A stretch of DNA of 64,000 bases, taken from assembly GCF_009930875.1 (NCBI RefSeq), contig NZ_CP025249.1, positions 1,798,001-1,862,000 of the forward strand, written 5' to 3'. Under the pieces are notes generated by a model. That model was not told where the DNA came from, did no database searches, and was given only the letters and a program-made list of their open reading frames with translations. This document shows positions 11,994 through 20,713 of this stretch, in pieces. Both the position numbers and the translations under genes were made by a program. Every line of letters begins with the position of its first letter. The first letter of the stretch is position 1. This DNA is from Actinomyces sp. 432 (GTDB taxonomy: Bacteria > Actinomycetota > Actinomycetes > Actinomycetales > Actinomycetaceae).

Positions 11994-13621
11994 GCGCCCG
12001 CGACGAACTGCGCGGTCTGCGCCGCGCGCTGCGGCTGACCGCCCGGAGGCTGCGCTTTCAGGCGCTCGCCTGGATCCTGCCCCTGTGGCTGGGCATGGCG
12101 TCCTTCGCGCCGGCCTATCAGGACGCCTACTTCTCCGAAGCCGGTGGCGCCGGCGGTGCGGGCGGCAATGCGGTGGTCGAGGCGCTGCGGGCCTCCCCGG
12201 GCACGCGCCTGCTGTACGGCGAGCTACCCGACCCGGGCACCATCGGACAGTTGGTGCAGTGGGAGGGCGCCACCTACCTGCTGGTGTGCACCGCGCTCAT
12301 GGCGGTGCTGTTGACCTGCCGCCTGTTGCGCGCGGATGAGGACGAGGGCCTGACCGAGCTGTTGCGGGACACTGGCACCGGTAGGTGGGTGCCCTTCCTC
12401 GCCCCGGTACTGGTGATCTGGGTGGCGATCGGCATCCTGGCCGTCTTGGTGGGCGCCACGCTCGCGGCCGAGGCCACGCAGATCGAGTCGCTTCCCGCGA
12501 CGGGAGGATGGGCGTTGGCCGGAGTGACCGCGATCGTCGGCTGGGGCTTCGCTGGACTGGCCGCCGTGGTCTGCCAGTTGGCGCGCAGCGCCGCCGGCGC
12601 CCGGCCCCTGGCACTGGCATGTGTTGGGGTTGCCTTCATGGTGCGGGTGGCGGCCGACCAATGGGAGGTCACCTGGATGCGGTGGTTCACGCCGCTGGGG
12701 TGGCGTGACCTCGCGGCGCCCTACACCGACGACAACCCCGCACCACTGGCCGTCTGCGGTGGAATAGCCGTCGCCCTGGTGGCGGTGGCCGGAGCGCTAT
12801 ACACGCACCGGGAGTACGCAGGCGGTTACCTGCCCGACCGAGCCACCAGCACGCGCCGCTGGCGAGTCCACGGCTACGCCGACCTACTCACGCGCCTGTC
12901 CACACGTACAACCCTGGCATGGGCCGCGGCAATTGCCTGCTTCTCGGCACTGTTCGGCTCGATGACCGAGGGCATCCTGGAGATGATGCGGGATGATCGC
13001 ATCGCCGAATACGTGGACATGCTGGTACAGGCCGGCGCCGACATGATGGAACAGTTCATGTCGTTGATGACCGTGCTGTTGGTGCTGCTGATCGCGGTGG
13101 CGGCGACTGGGCAGGCGGGCCGCCTCGCCGCCGACGAGGACGCCGGACTGGTGGAGGCTGAGGCCGCCGTCGGGGTGCCGCGCCGGCGTCTGTTCCTGAT
13201 GCAGGCGGTCTCGGCGGCGGCGGTGGGAACGATCCTGCTGGTGCTGTGCGGGGCGGTGCTGGCCGCAGTCACGGCCACGCAGGTGACCGAGGATCATGCG
13301 GTGGAGCGGGCCTTCGTGTTCACCGTCAGCCAGCTGCCCGGAGTGCTGGCGGCGATCGGCATCGCCCTGGCGGTGGTCGGCGTGGCGCCGCGACGTTTTG
13401 GCGTCGTATGGGCGGTGATCGCCTGGAGCGCCTTCGCCAGGCTGCTGGGCGGCATGATGGATCTGCCGACCTGGGCGCAGGACCTGAGCGTATTGGGGCA
13501 CTACCTCGACGTCGTCGGCAACCCCGACTGGGTACCGCTGGCGGTGCAGACGGCCGTCGGCGCCCTCGGCACCGCGGTGGGCCTGGTCGCCTACCGACGC
13601 CGCGACCTGTCAGGTGTCTGA
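11990..13621 (+). CDS. ABC exporter permease of the polyketide-antibiotic exporter type
   Basis: A 543-residue membrane protein with about twelve hydrophobic segments in two halves of similar layout. Each half has a cytoplasmic loop rich in acidic residues after a membrane segment (RADEDEGLTELL near residue 115 and AADEDAGLVEAEAAVGVPRRRL near 390). This internal repeat and the EDEGL-type motif are characteristic of the large single-chain permeases annotated as exporters of polyketide antibiotics. The start at 11990 overlaps the ATPase stop (ATGA). Together with the ATPase it should form an efflux pump induced through the upstream MerR protein. Confidence 0.85.
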   Translation: MSARDELRGLRRALRLTARRLRFQALAWILPLWLGMASFAPAYQDAYFSEAGGAGGAGGNAVVEALRASPGTRLLYGELPDPGTIGQLVQWEGATYLLVCTALMAVLLTCRLLRADEDEGLTELLRDTGTGRWVPFLAPVLVIWVAIGILAVLVGATLAAEATQIESLPATGGWALAGVTAIVGWGFAGLAAVVCQLARSAAGARPLALACVGVAFMVRVAADQWEVTWMRWFTPLGWRDLAAPYTDDNPAPLAVCGGIAVALVAVAGALYTHREYAGGYLPDRATSTRRWRVHGYADLLTRLSTRTTLAWAAAIACFSALFGSMTEGILEMMRDDRIAEYVDMLVQAGADMMEQFMSLMTVLLVLLIAVAATGQAGRLAADEDAGLVEAEAAVGVPRRRLFLMQAVSAAAVGTILLVLCGAVLAAVTATQVTEDHAVERAFVFTVSQLPGVLAAIGIALAVVGVAPRRFGVVWAVIAWSAFARLLGGMMDLPTWAQDLSVLGHYLDVVGNPDWVPLAVQTAVGALGTAVGLVAYRRRDLSGV

Positions 13622-13733
13622 TCAGCGGTTTGACCGACACCGCATCTGCGTTCTGGCCGGTAGATCTCCTGCGCCTTGACCGAGACACACCCGGCGCGTG
13701 GTCGGCGATCAGCTCCGCCACCGCCGGCACTGC

Positions 13734-14084
13734 TTACTGGAGCGCGGCAAGTCCGGCCAGATGACATGCGGCCGCGACGACGGTACCGCCGGCCATGCCG
13801 GGCTGTCTACGTGCTATACCGCTTGCCACATCACCGAGTTGAGCGAGCGCGGCAATAGCCAAGACGAGCTGAGTCAGCGGATACACGGGCGTCAGCCAGA
13901 CGACCATCGCAACCACGACGCCAAGCGGCACCGCCCTGGCCGCATACATCGCTGGATAGAAGCGGTCAGCGTCGTCGCCTGTGCCGCTCGGCGCCAGCAG
14001 CCCCGGGCGGAGCAACGCCGCCGCAGCAGCAATTACCGATGCGGCTGCCATGACGGAGTTGAGAAGCGCCAACCACCACGGCAT
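13734..14084 (-). CDS. Small membrane protein, unknown function
   Basis: A 116-residue protein with about four hydrophobic stretches (starting MPWWLALLNSV, with RAVPLGVVVAMVVWL in the middle and AACHLAGLAAL at the end). The ATG at 14084 has a purine-rich GGCAGGTGG upstream. It is divergent from the MarR regulator with only 59 bp between the starts, a pair arrangement that usually means the regulator controls the membrane gene. Its product resembles small four-helix proteins of unknown function (DUF4267-like), but I cannot confirm the family. Confidence 0.65.
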   Translation of the reverse strand: MPWWLALLNSVMAAASVIAAAAALLRPGLLAPSGTGDDADRFYPAMYAARAVPLGVVVAMVVWLTPVYPLTQLVLAIAALAQLGDVASGIARRQPGMAGGTVVAAACHLAGLAALQ

Positions 14085-14105
14085 GTCAACCACCTGCCCA
14101 TATCG

Positions 14106-14124
14106 TTCAGCACTGAATGATTCA
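14106..14124. promoter_or_regulatory. Overlapping dyads between MarR gene and divergent membrane gene
   Basis: Two overlapping symmetric sequences are seen: TTCA-GCAC-TGAA (14106-14117) and TGAAT-G-ATTCA (14114-14124). They lie in the 59-bp gap between two divergent starts, and TAGAGT (14126-14131) could be a -10 for the MarR gene. MarR proteins commonly repress such divergent promoters, so this is the likely operator. Confidence 0.55.
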
Positions 14125-14143
14125 ATAGAGTACCATCGTCCCC

Positions 14144-14611
14144 ATGAAGACGACAGGGGTCGGCAACGCAGAGGACGTCGGTGAAGCGATCCTGTCCGCC
14201 GCATGTTTTCGACTGGGCATGCTCGGCGCGCGGGTCACCCGGGACTTCTCCGAGCGGATTGCACCGTCGGGCTTGACCCACAAGCAAGTGGGCCTGCTGG
14301 CCGTCGTCGACGCCGGGCTGGCATCCTCGCAGCGCGACATCGCGGCCAGGCTGCACGTCGCGCCGAGCCTGGTAGTGACGTTGGTGGACCAGTTAGTGGA
14401 CCTCGGAGCCGTGAGCAAGACCCGCAGCCGCAACGATCGCCGGACTCACAAGATCGAAGTCACCCCCGAGGGGCGGCATCTGCTCGCTAGCGCCGTTGCG
14501 GCGGCCGAAGCGCTGGACGCCGACATCCGCAGCATCCTCTCTCCCGCAGGGCGGGCCGCCCTGAGCACGCTGTTGACGGAGCTCGACATGCGCCAGAACC
14601 GGAATCAGTAG
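14144..14611 (+). CDS. MarR-family transcriptional regulator
   Basis: A 155-residue winged-helix regulator. The recognition region is SSQRDIAARLHVAPSLVVTLVDQL, and the wing carries the hallmark SRNDRRTHKIEVTPEG. The N- and C-terminal helices for dimerisation frame it. No redox cysteine signature is evident beyond one Cys near residue 21. It is divergent from a small membrane protein gene and probably represses both through the dyads between them. Confidence 0.9.
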   Translation: MKTTGVGNAEDVGEAILSAACFRLGMLGARVTRDFSERIAPSGLTHKQVGLLAVVDAGLASSQRDIAARLHVAPSLVVTLVDQLVDLGAVSKTRSRNDRRTHKIEVTPEGRHLLASAVAAAEALDADIRSILSPAGRAALSTLLTELDMRQNRNQ

Positions 14612-14659
14612 CGCTCTCACAGGATTCGGTCGCCGTCACGGGAGGCAACCCGCATTGGA

Positions 14660-14700
14660 TTGTCGCGTAGACGATCTGTGCTACGCTTGCTACGGAGTGA
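14660..14700 (+). promoter_or_regulatory. Promoter, operator and RBS of the Phd-VapC operon
   Basis: TTGTCG (14660-14665) and TACGCT (14682-14687), 16 bp apart, look like a promoter. CGTAG (14666-14670) is inverted relative to CTACG at 14681-14685 and at 14690-14694. This dyad covering the promoter fits binding by a Phd-type antitoxin dimer. A purine-rich GGAGTGA follows at 14694-14700, about 6 bp before the antitoxin ATG. Confidence 0.5.
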
Positions 14701-14705
14701 CGGTC

Positions 14706-14963
14706 ATGACTACGATTCCACACCGCGAACTACGGAACGACAGCGCCGCAATCCTCCGCCGAGTGGAGGCCGGCGAGAGTTTCGCGATCACCAACAACGG
14801 ACGTCCCGTAGCCGAGCTTGTGCCCATCACCCAGGACCGCCTCGCTCTACTGCGTCGGCAAGGAGCTACGCGTCCAGCGGTCCCCACAGACTTCAACGCC
14901 TTAAACCGCGCGCGAGGACTCAGCTCAAAAGATGTACTGGACGACCTGCGCGGCGAGCAATGA
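14706..14963 (+). CDS. Phd/YefM-type antitoxin
   Basis: An 85-residue antitoxin. The N-terminal DNA-binding and dimerisation domain reads MTTIPHRELRNDSAAILRRVEAGESFAITNNGRPVAEL, the standard Phd/YefM pattern (R-L-R-x-x, then V-x-x-G-E, then I-T-x-x-G-x-P-V-A). The C-terminal tail, with GLSSKDVLDDLRGEQ, should wrap the toxin. ATG 14706 was chosen because the domain begins there and an RBS precedes it. Its stop overlaps the toxin start (ATGA). Confidence 0.9.
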   Translation: MTTIPHRELRNDSAAILRRVEAGESFAITNNGRPVAELVPITQDRLALLRRQGATRPAVPTDFNALNRARGLSSKDVLDDLRGEQ

Positions 14964-15355
14964 CCATTTGCTACCTGGATACCTCCGCAGCACTCAAGCT
15001 TCTCATCGAGGAAGCCGAGTCGGATCCTTTAGCCACCTGGCTGACCGAGCAGACCGCGAACGGCTTGTCTCTGTGCTCCTCCTTCTTGCTGCACACAGAG
15101 CTGTACTGCGCCGCTCGACGACGCCGACAGCTCGATATGCAGTCAACCGCATCATTACTGTCGGGGATCGAACTCATTGACATCTCGCGGGAGCATCTGC
15201 TCAACGCGGCGCGAGACACGGCGGGGCTGCGTGCGGCAGACGCGATCCACCTCGCAGTTGCCCTGAACGTACGCTCCGACCTGCTCCTCACTTACGACCG
15301 GGAAATGCAACAAGCTGCGCTGCAACGAGGGCTGACGGTGACCGCCCCCAGATGA
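14960..15355 (+). CDS. VapC-family PIN-domain toxin
   Basis: A 131-residue ribonuclease of the VapC type. The acidic metal-binding residues are visible: Asp in YLDTSAALKL, Glu in LHTELYCAA, Asp in LRAADAIHLAVAL and Asp in LLTYDREMQQAA. It is translationally coupled to the antitoxin by a 4-bp overlap. The pair is complete and looks functional. VapC toxins of this size typically cleave tRNA or rRNA; the target cannot be read from sequence. Confidence 0.92.
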   Translation: MTICYLDTSAALKLLIEEAESDPLATWLTEQTANGLSLCSSFLLHTELYCAARRRRQLDMQSTASLLSGIELIDISREHLLNAARDTAGLRAADAIHLAVALNVRSDLLLTYDREMQQAALQRGLTVTAPR

Positions 15356-15504
15356 TTGATTCCCAGGGCACCGTCGGAGTTCGCCCGGAAGTGCGCACCC
15401 ACTTGGAGAGCCTTATACGCGTTCTCAGACGGTCCAAGTAGAAGTACGCGGTCCAACTGCACAAAGGCGGTCAGCGCATGCGACGACCGGCTTGAGTCAC
15501 AAGT

Positions 15505-15553
15505 ACGCAGGTCGGCTCGCAGCAACTCATGGCTGCTGCGAGCCGACCTGCGT
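15505..15553. terminator. Perfect 20-bp hairpin between vapC and ino1
   Basis: Arms 15505-15524 and 15534-15553 are perfectly complementary over 20 bp, with a 9-nt loop. It lies between the converging 3' ends of the VapC and ino1 genes, 22 bp from the ino1 stop, so it can serve both. There is no U-tract, which is common for actinobacterial terminators. Confidence 0.7.
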
Positions 15554-15575
15554 GTGTGCATGGCGGATCGAGCGA

Positions 15576-16655
15576 TCAGCGCTCGACCTCGCCCCGGATG
15601 AAGGCCTCGGTGGAGTCCATGGCATCCTCGTCGGGGCGCTGCTGCGGCGGGGACTTCATGAAGAAGGAGGCCGGGGACAGCAGCGGTCCGCCGATGCCGC
15701 GGTCCAGGCCGATCTTGGCGGCCCGGATGGCGTCAATGACCACGCCGGCGGAGTTCGGGGAGTCCCATACCTCCAGCTTGTACTCCAGGCTGACCGGGGC
15801 GCCGCCGAAGTTGCGGCCCTCCAGGCGTACGAAGGCGAACTTGCGGTCGTCCAGCCAGCCGACGTAATCCGAGGGGCCGACGTGGATGTCCTTGTCGTCG
15901 AACTGCTTGGAGACGTTGGAGGTGACCGCCTGGGTCTTGGAGATCTTCTTCGACATCAGCCGCTCGCGCTCCAACATGTTCTTGAAGTCCATGTTGCCGC
16001 CGACGTTGAGCTGGTAGGTGCGGTCAATGGTGATGCCGCGCTCCTCAAACAGGCGAGCCAGCACCCGGTGGGTGATGGTGGCGCCGATCTGGGACTTGAT
16101 GTCATCGCCGATGATCGGCAGGCCGGCGTCGGTGAACTTCTGCGCCCAGGCCGGGTCGGAGGCGATGAACACCGGCAGGCAGTTGACGAAGGCGCAGCCG
16201 GCGTCGATGGCGCACTGGGCGTAGTAGCGGTCCGCCTCCTCCGAGCCGACCGGCAGGTAGGAGACGACGACGTCTACCTGGGCATCCTTCAGGGCCTGGA
16301 CCACGTCGACCGGGGGCTCGGAGGACTCCTCAACGGTCTCGCGGTAGTACTTGCCGAAGCCGTCGAGGGTGACGCCGCGCTGGACCTTCACACCGGTGGG
16401 GGCGACGTCGGCGATCTTGATGGTGTTGTTCTCCGAGGCGTTGATGGCGTCGGCCAGGTCGAGCCCGACCTTGGCTGCGTCGACATCGAAAGCCGCCACA
16501 AACTCGATGTCCGAGACGTGGTAGTCACCGAACTGGACGTGCATCAGGCCGCCTACCGTGTCGGTCGGCTTGGCACCCGCGTAGTGGGTGACACCCTGCA
16601 CCAGCGACGACGCGCAGTTGCCCACGCCGACGATGGCGACACGTATCTTGCTCAT
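15576..16655 (-). CDS. ino1: Inositol-1-phosphate synthase
   Basis: NAD-dependent conversion of glucose 6-phosphate to inositol phosphate, feeding phosphatidylinositol and mycothiol synthesis. The 359-residue product has the N-terminal [16 protein letters not shown] nucleotide-binding loop, [37 protein letters not shown] and [14 protein letters not shown]. This matches the short bacterial and archaeal MIPS type of actinobacteria. A Shine-Dalgarno AGGAGA precedes the ATG. Single-gene unit by position. Confidence 0.96.
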   Translation of the reverse strand: MSKIRVAIVGVGNCASSLVQGVTHYAGAKPTDTVGGLMHVQFGDYHVSDIEFVAAFDVDAAKVGLDLADAINASENNTIKIADVAPTGVKVQRGVTLDGFGKYYRETVEESSEPPVDVVQALKDAQVDVVVSYLPVGSEEADRYYAQCAIDAGCAFVNCLPVFIASDPAWAQKFTDAGLPIIGDDIKSQIGATITHRVLARLFEERGITIDRTYQLNVGGNMDFKNMLERERLMSKKISKTQAVTSNVSKQFDDKDIHVGPSDYVGWLDDRKFAFVRLEGRNFGGAPVSLEYKLEVWDSPNSAGVVIDAIRAAKIGLDRGIGGPLLSPASFFMKSPPQQRPDEDAMDSTEAFIRGEVER

Positions 16656-16766
16656 CTGTTCTCCTAATCGGCCAACCCATGACCGTTCGAGGATCTGACG
16701 CGCGCGATTTTAACGATCTTCCCTGGTCAGAGCATGTCACGCCCGTGAATTAGCGGCATTCAGCGA

Positions 16767-16901
16767 ATGCGCAGCCCAGCTGACGCCGGCGTCAGTGTGG
16801 GAACCGTCACGTACGTCGGAGGCAAAAGCGGCCTGCTGGTGGCGTGCTTCGACGAACACATCGAGGCGCTGCACACCGGCCGCCCTCCGGCCAATGGCTG
16901 A
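16767..16901 (+). pseudogene. TetR-type regulator remnant
   Basis: A 44-codon open stretch starting at an ATG reads DAGVSVGTVTYVGGKSGLLVACFDEH in its middle (in two parts: the helix-turn-helix ADAGVSVGTV, then the GGKSGLLVACF that follows it in TetR proteins). TetR proteins are about 200 residues; only the end of the DNA-binding domain remains and a stop follows at 16899. I infer a degraded regulator gene. Confidence 0.45.
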
Positions 16902-17014
16902 TTGGCCTGCTAGCAGTTGTGTTGCTCGGTGACGCCATCCTGTCGCTGAGACCGCCTGCATTCATCCACGCCAGTCTCACCGGAGTGGGGTTTCCGCGGC
17001 AGTGGTGGTGGGCT
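16898..17014 (+). pseudogene. DoxX-like membrane protein remnant
   Basis: One frame reads LIGLLAVVLLGDAILSLRPP and then FIHASLTGVGFPRQWWWA. This looks like a membrane segment plus the loop GVGFPRxWWW seen in actinobacterial DoxX-like membrane proteins. There is no start codon, and the match ends after about 38 residues, so it is a fragment. It begins at the end of the TetR remnant in another frame, suggesting a former two-gene unit. Confidence 0.4.
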
Positions 17015-17072
17015 ACTGGAGGTGGCGCGCATAGTCCATAGGCGTACCGCTACCGGGACCACGCGCTCTCAT

Positions 17073-17193
17073 GTCACCAGATGCACCACTTTCCCGGTCG
17101 GCTCCACATAAGCATCAGGCTCCTCCCCCGCCATCCAGGGGAACACGCGCCTGCTCTAACTACTCCACCCTCGAAAGTGGTGCATCCAGTGAC
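17073..17193. repeat. 121-bp element with 21-bp terminal inverted repeats
   Basis: The ends, 17073-17093 and 17173-17193, are inverted copies matching at 19 of 21 positions. The core GATGCACCACTTTC is perfect in both. The 79-bp interior has no coding content. This is the form of a MITE or of the joined ends of a transposon. No clear target-site duplication flanks it. It lies between remnants and the gluD stop, and could also fold into a long hairpin at the end of the importer operon. Confidence 0.5.
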
Positions 17194-17218
17194 ACCAACG
17201 GCTCTCGAACACGCCGTC

Positions 17219-18073
17219 TCAGCGGGTGCGCGCCTCCACGCGCCGCGCCATCGCACCCAGCGCCCAGTTGATGATCACGTAGATCACCGCGATGATCACG
17301 TAGGCGGGCAGGTAGACGTCCAGGTGTGCAGTGACGCGCGCGGAGGAGGTCAGCAGGCGTCCGGCGTACATCAGCTCCAGGTACGCAACCACGTATCCCA
17401 GGGAGGAGTCCTTCAGGATCGTCACCAGCTGGGTAATCAGCGTCGGCAGCATCATGCGCAGCGCCTGCGGCGCCAGGATCAGCCGCATGGTCTGGCCACC
17501 GCTCAGCCCCAGCGCCTGGGCGGCCTCGCTCTGGCCCCGATCCAGGGCAAGCACCCCCGATCGGAATACCTCCGCCGTCGTAGCCGAGGAGCACATGATG
17601 ATGGGCACGGTAAGCATCCAGAAGGGAGTCAGCGTAAGTCCCCAACGCGGCACCGCCAGCAGGAAGAAGTAGATCAGCAGCAGCATAGGGACGGCCCTCA
17701 TGGTGTCGATCCACACGCCAACCATGGTGCGCCCCAGCCACGAACGGCTCATACGCGCCCACCCCAGGGCGATGCCCAGTGGGAAGGACAGGGCGGCACC
17801 GACCACGGTGACCAGCATGGTGTCGGCCAGGGCGCGCCCGAGGTAGCCGACCACCGACTGCCCCAGGAAGTAGCGCCACTTGGGATAGGCGAGCTGGCCG
17901 GCCTGGCCGAGCTGGAACAGAGCCGCTGCGGCAAGCACCAGGACGATCAGGGTTACCAGCACCGACCCGATGAGGATACGGCGCCGTCCCTTGGGGCCCG
18001 GGGCGTCGAAGAGCAGGTCGGCGTCGGTGGCGCCGGATGCAGGGGCGGGAACGCGTGTTGTCATCACGCTCAT
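17219..18073 (-). CDS. gluD: Glutamate-type ABC importer permease (GluD-like)
   Basis: A 284-residue inner-membrane permease of the polar amino acid family. It has five or more hydrophobic segments and the EAA loop, EAAQALGLSGGQTMRLILAPQ, which contacts the ATPase. It is the fourth gene of an ATPase-binding protein-permease-permease operon, the same order as gluABCD of corynebacteria, whose system takes up glutamate. The ATG overlaps the preceding permease stop by 4 bp once that gene's frame is repaired. Substrate is inferred from gene order only. Confidence 0.88.
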   Translation of the reverse strand: MSVMTTRVPAPASGATDADLLFDAPGPKGRRRILIGSVLVTLIVLVLAAAALFQLGQAGQLAYPKWRYFLGQSVVGYLGRALADTMLVTVVGAALSFPLGIALGWARMSRSWLGRTMVGVWIDTMRAVPMLLLIYFFLLAVPRWGLTLTPFWMLTVPIIMCSSATTAEVFRSGVLALDRGQSEAAQALGLSGGQTMRLILAPQALRMMLPTLITQLVTILKDSSLGYVVAYLELMYAGRLLTSSARVTAHLDVYLPAYVIIAVIYVIINWALGAMARRVEARTR

Positions 18074-18722
18074 GCGCGGGCCTCCCGTCCAGAGATGCGA
18101 CGCTCAAGCAGGCCCCGAGCTTGGTGGCCAGAAAAGCAATAGCCAGATAGGTGAGCCCAGAGGTGAGGAAGGTGATCACCGCCTGCGCGTAGCGCAGGTT
18201 CAGCTGCTGGGTGACATTGGTCAGCTCGGGCACGCCGATCGCGGCGGCCAGGGAGGAGCCGATCAGGCAGGAGATGAAGATGTTGACCAGGGGCTGAATG
18301 GTGCGGGCGAGTGCCTGCGGCAGCACCACCGAGGCGATGATCAGTCCGAAGGGCATGCCCAGGGCGCGGGCCGCCTCAATCTGGCCCTTGGACACGGAGT
18401 TGATGCCCGAGCGCACCGTCTCGCACACGAAGCCAGAGGCGGAGAAGACGATGGCTGTGACCGCCGCGGCGAACAGGGACAGCGGCACGCCTGCCCGGGG
18501 CGCGGCGAAGGCCGCCAGGATCATCAGGCACAGGGTGGGGATATTGCAGGCGACCGTCACCCAGGCGGCGCCCAGGGTGCGCAGCGGCGGTATCGGGCTC
18601 ACGCGGAAGATCGCGATCACCGTCCCGACGACGAGCGCGCACACGAATCCGATTACGGCGATAGTCAGCGTCGTGGCCAGGCCCTGGCTGATCATACCGA
18701 GGTTGTCGGTAATGGCATTCAT
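18070..18722 (-). CDS. gluC: Glutamate-type ABC importer permease (GluC-like, frame broken near 3' end)
   Basis: Permease partner of the gene that follows. MNAITDNLGMISQGLATTL starts at ATG 18722 behind AGGAGGTG. The EAA loop is present as IEAARALGMPFGLIIASVVLPQ. The frame slips at a CCCC run (18113-18116). One added base turns the end into KLGGLLERRISGREARA followed by a TGA that overlaps the next ATG, restoring the ATGA coupling. Without the repair the frame runs on nonsensically into the next gene. About 217 residues when repaired. Confidence 0.87.
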
Positions 18723-18815
18723 AGGCACCTCCTCCGGGGTGGCGGGTGGCCACCCCAGTCTGGGGCGACCACCCGCCGGGTACTGCTTGGGGCGGGACGG
18801 ACCGGCCGGCTCGCG

Positions 18816-19828
18816 TCAGTCGGTTGCCTCCGCCGTAGCGTCGGTGGCTGCGGTAGCGGTCACATCGGCGATCTCGGATCCGGGCACGGAGCCGAGGGCG
18901 GGCGGCTCGGGAGCCTCGCCGCCGATGATGGCGCCAATGGTGGCCTCCCAGATGGCGTTCCAGGTGCCGTCGTCGTAGATGGTCTGCAAGAACGTGTTGA
19001 CGAAGGCCTGGGCGTCAGAGTCCTTGGGCAGGCCGATGCCGTAGGGGTCCTCGGTGAAGGGCTCGCCGACGATCTTTACGGCGTCATTGGACTGCACCTC
19101 ACTGAGCTCGAGGGACTGGTCGACGACGTAGGCGTCCACCTGGCCGGCCTCCAGGGCAGCGACGCAACTGGAGTGGTCCTGGAACTGCGCCTGCTCGGCC
19201 TCGGGGCGGCCTCGTCCAGGGCGGGGCCGGAGGAGGAGTTGGACTGGACGGCGACCTTCACGCCGGCCAGGTCGTCGACGCCGTTGATGTCGGTCTCGTC
19301 GGCGCGGACGAGCACGGACTGGCCGGAGGAATAGTAGGGGCCGGCGAAGGCGATCTTTTCGGCGCGCTCAGGGGTGATCGTGTAGGTGGCGAAGACGGCG
19401 TCGACCTGGCCGTTCTCGAGCATGGTCTCCCGGGTGTCGGAGGTGGCCTGGGTGACCTGCAGCAGAGAGCGGGCGTCGTCCCCGCCGATGATGTAGCGGG
19501 CCAGCACCTGGGCGAGGGCGGCGTCGAAGCCGGAGATCTCACCGGTGGCGGGATCCTCGATGGAGAACACCTCTGAGGTCTTGGTGCCGCCGGTCTTCAG
19601 CACCCCGGCATCCCGGATGGCCGAGGCCCAGGTGGAGGCGGCCACAACATCATCCGCGGCAACCGGGCCGGAGTTGATGACGGTGTCGTAGTCGACGGCG
19701 CCGGCTGAGGCGTCGACCGCCTGGCCGTCGGCGCCAGTGTCGGCGCAGGCCGCCAGCACGGCGGCGATCGAGGCAGCGCCGGCGGCGGTCAGCAGGCCGC
19801 GGCGAGACAGGCCGGGAAGAACAGACAT
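18816..19828 (-). CDS. gluB: Glutamate-type solute-binding lipoprotein (GluB-like, frame broken once)
   Basis: Extracellular substrate-binding component. It begins [20 protein letters not shown] with a twin-arginine-like pair, then a lipobox ending LAAC, so it is probably a Tat-exported lipoprotein. The middle matches family 3 solute-binding proteins ([40 protein letters not shown]). The frame breaks at a GGGG run (19203-19206). Adding one base links DEAAP to [13 protein letters not shown] and then to VDAYVVDQS. The C-terminus, [19 protein letters not shown], is typical. An AAAGGAA RBS precedes the ATG. Confidence 0.88.
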
Positions 19829-19899
19829 GGTGGTTCCTTTCGACGATGGTTGAAGGAGCGGTTGAAGTAGTAGTCGATGGCAGTCGGCCCGGCAGCGCC

Positions 19900-20666
19900 T
19901 CAGTGGCTGAGCACCTTGGACAGGAAGTCGCGCGCCCGCTCGGTGCGCGGGCGGCGAAGAAGTCCGCCGGCGCGGCGAGTTCCACGATCTGGCCGCCGTC
20001 CATGAAGGCGACGCGATCGGCGACAGAGCGGGCGAAGCCCATCTCGTGGGTGACTACGAGCATGGTCATGCCTTCTGCTGCCAAGTCTTTAATGACGTCG
20101 AGGACCTCGTTGATCATCTCCGGGTCCAGGGCGGAGGTGGGCTCGTCGAACAGCATGATCTTGGGGTCCATTGCAAGGGCGCGAGCGATGGCGACCCGCT
20201 GCTGCTGTCCGCCGGACAGCTGTGGTGGGCGCTTGGCAGCCTGGTCGGCGAGGCCGACGCGTTGAAGCAGCTGGCGCGCGCGGGCCTCGGCGTCCGCCTT
20301 GGGTACCTTGCGCACGCGGGTGGGCGCGAGAGTGATGTTGTCCAGCACGGTGCGGTGCGGGAACAGGTTGAAGGACTGGAAGACCATCCCGACCTCAGCC
20401 CGCAGGCGGGCCAGCTCGCGCCCCTCCTCAGGTAGGAGCTCACCATCGATCTCGATGGTGCCGGACTGGATCGTCTCGAGCCGGTTGATGGTGCGGCACA
20501 GGGTTGACTTGCCGGAGCCGGAGGCCCCGATCACGGCGACCACCTCGCCGCGGTGAATGTCCAGCGAGACGTCGTCGAGCGCCTTGAAGTCGCCGTAGTA
20601 CTTGCTGACGTGGCTGATGCGCACGAGCGGGTACTCAGTGCTGGAAGGGTTGGCGGGAGCAGGCAC
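19900..20666 (-). CDS. gluA: Amino acid ABC importer ATP-binding protein (GluA-like, frame broken near 3' end)
   Basis: ATPase of the importer: Walker [10 protein letters not shown], signature [15 protein letters not shown], Walker [15 protein letters not shown], switch [12 protein letters not shown] 20666 was chosen because AGAGG lies just upstream and the conserved sequence ([16 protein letters not shown]) starts soon after. The frame slips at a GGG run (19949-19951). One added base gives the usual end, [20 protein letters not shown], stopping at 19900. First gene of the operon; a 13-bp perfect palindrome lies 35 bp upstream. Confidence 0.9.
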
Positions 20667-20700
20667 AGGAGCCTCTTCTCGTATTAGGGGCGAATGGGAC

Positions 20701-20713
20701 TGAGACTGTCTCA
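20701..20713. promoter_or_regulatory. 13-bp palindrome upstream of the gluABCD-type operon
   Basis: TGAGAC-T-GTCTCA is a perfect dyad 35 bp upstream of the chosen gluA start. A related half site, TTGAGACA, occurs near 20900, and CTGTC/GACAG forms a second small dyad overlapping the first. It could be a repressor site for the importer. No regulator can be assigned. Confidence 0.4.

Larger units (their letters stand above)
16656..17072. other. Intergenic region with gene remnants
   Basis: About 420 bases without an intact gene. The part next to ino1 should hold its promoter. The rest contains two decayed coding fragments (TetR-like at 16767-16901 and DoxX-like at 16898-17014), listed separately. 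No RNA gene was recognised here. Confidence 0.6.

Noticed and set aside
15492..16667. A 391-residue open frame on the plus strand
   Set aside because: Opposite the intact ino1 gene, low-complexity Val/Gly/Asp composition; antisense shadow.
16737..16961. A 74-residue minus-strand ORF upstream of ino1
   Set aside because: It lies opposite the TetR-like remnant, has no RBS or known motif, and is not protein-like in composition.
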